Shown here: piece by piece, positions 20,195 to 21,290 of the stretch
Layout of the letters: each line of letters starts with the position of its first letter
How positions within the stretch are numbered: the stretch's first letter is position 1
Origin: JAZDHV01 sp043810355
Lineage (GTDB): Archaea; Nanobdellota; Nanobdellia; Woesearchaeales; JAGVYU01
Direction: 5' to 3'
Assembly: GCA_043810355.1 (NCBI GenBank)
Contig: JBDROB010000040.1
Span: 1 to 21,290, forward strand
DNA: 21,290 nt
The notes under the pieces: model-generated
The model's input: only the letters and a program-made list of their open reading frames with translations
Databases searched by the model: none
Told to the model about the DNA's origin: nothing
Made by a program: the position numbers and the translations under genes

Positions 20195-21208
20195 AATCTG
20201 GTTTATAAAGTATTGGATATAAAAACTTTTCCAATAAAATCGAATATAGAAATGAGAAGGGGTGCCATAGAAATCCCTGATTATGAATAAAAAAGATTTC
20301 CTGTATGCATTGTATGCTATGATTCTAAATCTTGTTTGTTGTCTTTGGCTTGATGCTTTCATAGCTGTGAGATGCTCACCGCATACTTTCTTGAGTACAA
20401 AGATCATTCCTTCGATCTTGTTTCTATGGTTCTTTCTTGGTCGTCCTTTCTTTTTCCTGTCTCTTATTTTTACTTTCTTTCTATTTTCACCTTTTGTCCT
20501 GTGTACGGGCACGTCTTTATTGACTAATTTTATATAATCCTCAGCAGATAATTCTTCTACTGTAAACTTATGGTTATATTCCGCATCATAGCCTCTATCA
20601 GCATCGTTGCTTATAATCCTGTCAAATACTTCTTTTGCTTTGTTGATTGTGGGTCTCATCATTTTCTTGTCTGATTTCTTTCCTCTGAGAAGTTTTGTTG
20701 ATAAAATCAATTGCTTATCAAGATCAGCGAAAATGCTTGTGTATTGGTGCTTTTTTCTTCTTCTTTTCCTCGGTCTGCCTAGCTTTTTCTTCTTTGCTTT
20801 CCTGAAATGCTCAAGCCTTTGCTCATAATAGTAGGTAGAATGTTGTAAGCTTAATCCAGTGCTGTCAATTCCTGCCCTAAACTTGGCTTTTCTTGCAAAG
20901 CCAAGAATTATGCTATCCATAAGACTTCCTTTTAGTCTTTGGCTTACTTTGTGTAGCGTAGTAAAATGTGGAATTTGCATTAATCCAAGAAATTCAAGAA
21001 GAGCAACATAATCAGGAAGTTCTTTACAGAATCTCTCAAAACCCATTCCATTACGATATTCTCTTAATGCTAAGAGCACAATATGCTGATGAAGAGTGTA
21101 TGTTTTCTTTGAAAACTTGCTTCCATACAGCCTTACTTGCCTAATCTTCAATGCTTTGATTATATTTTTCGCAAACTTTATGAAGAATGTTTGTTTTTTC
21201 CTTTTCAT
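19625..21208 (-). CDS. IS5/IS4-like DDE transposase, frame reads through into the KaiC-like gene
   Basis: The transposase part starts at ATG 21208 (an in-frame upstream start at 21229 is also open). Residues up to about 310 are a DDE transposase: basic N-terminal region, HFTTLHKVSQRLKG, AGIDSTGL (first Asp, D115), NDADRGYDAE (second, about D204) and RNKIEGMIFVLKKVCG (Glu, about E266), then the AYNAYRKSF end motif. No stop occurs before the terminal repeat; the frame crosses it (DFYGTP) and continues through 60-odd bases of flanking DNA into MEKDDGL of the KaiC-like gene. Whether a real fusion protein is made is unknown: the host gene keeps its own promoter. Insertion and loss of the IS stop codon, or a stopless IS, are both possible. 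Confidence 0.75.
   Translation of the reverse strand: MKRKKQTFFIKFAKNIIKALKIRQVRLYGSKFSKKTYTLHQHIVLLALREYRNGMGFERFCKELPDYVALLEFLGLMQIPHFTTLHKVSQRLKGSLMDSIILGFARKAKFRAGIDSTGLSLQHSTYYYEQRLEHFRKAKKKKLGRPRKRRRKKHQYTSIFADLDKQLILSTKLLRGKKSDKKMMRPTINKAKEVFDRIISNDADRGYDAEYNHKFTVEELSAEDYIKLVNKDVPVHRTKGENRKKVKIRDRKKKGRPRKNHRNKIEGMIFVLKKVCGEHLTAMKASSQRQQTRFRIIAYNAYRKSFLFIIRDFYGTPSHFYIRFYWKSFYIQYFINQIMEKDDGLTQLSKNSDYIALVLVDAKNYQKRSTELIKNFTEKENIPGVYVTLNKPFNIMQRILEGEGVDTRKIIFIDGITQTAGGRAEKTHQCLFIGSPEKLNDIGMALDQAVRSIPSKEKFVFFDSLSTLLLYNKSGTVGRFSHFLTGKMRVWKVKGIIISLEKESDKELINELTQFCDTTIDFGIKKD
20216..20226 (-). promoter_or_regulatory. TATA-like box of the module B KaiC-like gene
   Basis: TTTTTATATCC on the minus strand, 25-30 bp upstream of ATG 20194, lies between that start and the IS end at about 20261, so the insertion has left it in place. 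Confidence 0.4.
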
Positions 21209-21290
21209 GGTTGGGTACGCTCCAACCACCCCTCTTAGAGCCTTATGGCTCTTTGAGGGTTATAAACTTTTCTAGGATTTCTATGAGACC
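20261..21290 (-). mobile_element. Insertion sequence, IS5-like, about 1.03 kb
   Basis: Terminal inverted repeats: GGTGCCATAGAAATCCCTGA (20261-20280) and, on the minus strand, GGTCTCATAGAAATCCTAGA (21271-21290), 16 of 20 identical. Between them lies one transposase gene. The element lies upstream of the module B KaiC-like gene. The right end falls exactly on the window end, so a target duplication cannot be checked. Family placement rests on DDE motif layout only. Confidence 0.8.
21209..21259 (-). repeat. Paired hairpins between IS end and transposase start
   Basis: GGTTGG (21209-21214) pairs with CCAACC (21222-21227) around a 7-nt loop. Next to it CCCTC (21230-21234) pairs with GAGGG (21255-21259) and AGAGCC (21237-21242) with GGCTCT (21247-21252) around TTAT, with a TT/TT internal loop. 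In the minus-strand transcript these precede the transposase ATG directly and may limit translation from outside transcripts, as leader hairpins do in other IS elements. Confidence 0.65.

Noticed and set aside
1..21290. CRISPR array or rRNA/tRNA genes
   Set aside because: No regularly spaced 25-40-bp repeats and no rRNA or tRNA signature seen on either strand. The 3008-3181 periodicity is protein-coding.

Overview
The window is AT-rich, densely packed archaeal DNA, most likely from a DPANN archaeon (Nanoarchaeota sensu lato, Woesearchaeales or Pacearchaeales). The support is: Orc1/Cdc6, RtcB plus archease, AsnC/Lrp-type and ribbon-helix-helix regulators, a sequon-rich surface protein with TG-V motifs and a C-terminal 'IEWVTPHLSNQTFEI' segment, pilin-like N-termini, and TATA boxes about 25-30 bp upstream of start codons. 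First genes of transcription units look leaderless, while internal operon genes carry GAGGTG-type ribosome binding sites. The taxon is an inference from protein style, not from a marker tree.

Layout. 1-4000 (all minus): two ribbon-helix-helix mini-genes, not obvious because of their size, overlap each other and a 1048-residue N-glycan-sequon-rich surface protein; downstream lie a small Tfx/sigma-r4-like HTH gene and the start of another secreted protein that leaves the window. 4132-5988: serS convergent with a Sua5/YrdC-domain gene. 6097-6793: a low-density stretch with two or more tiny ORFs and a strong competing-hairpin element between divergent promoters. 6794-8169: a GNAT acetyltransferase, then two divergent winged-helix-like genes that share an exact 12-bp inverted repeat. 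8172-12841: orc1/cdc6, a metallophosphoesterase, the archease-rtcB RNA-ligation pair, and an unusual protein made of four OB/cold-shock-like units. 12846-14907: a three-gene minus operon with two pilin-like membrane-anchored proteins and a small conserved DPANN-type protein. 15010-17155: S-adenosylhomocysteinase and a divergent Lrp/AsnC regulator, separated by a candidate pseudoknotted RNA ending in a T-run. 17285-21290: two copies of a module that pairs a KaiC/RecA-like protein with a degenerate Walker A and small three-TM membrane proteins (one copy with one membrane protein, the other with three). An IS5-like element sits just upstream of the second copy and its transposase frame runs without a stop into the KaiC-like gene.

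The best candidates for something undescribed are (i) the duplicated degenerate-KaiC/three-TM module at 17285-20194 and (ii) the structured RNA at about 16571-16680 between ahcY and the Lrp gene. The twin-RHH surface-protein operon, the four-OB protein and the shared operator of the two winged-helix genes are secondary candidates. Housekeeping genes (serS, Sua5, rtcB, archease, orc1, ahcY) look intact.
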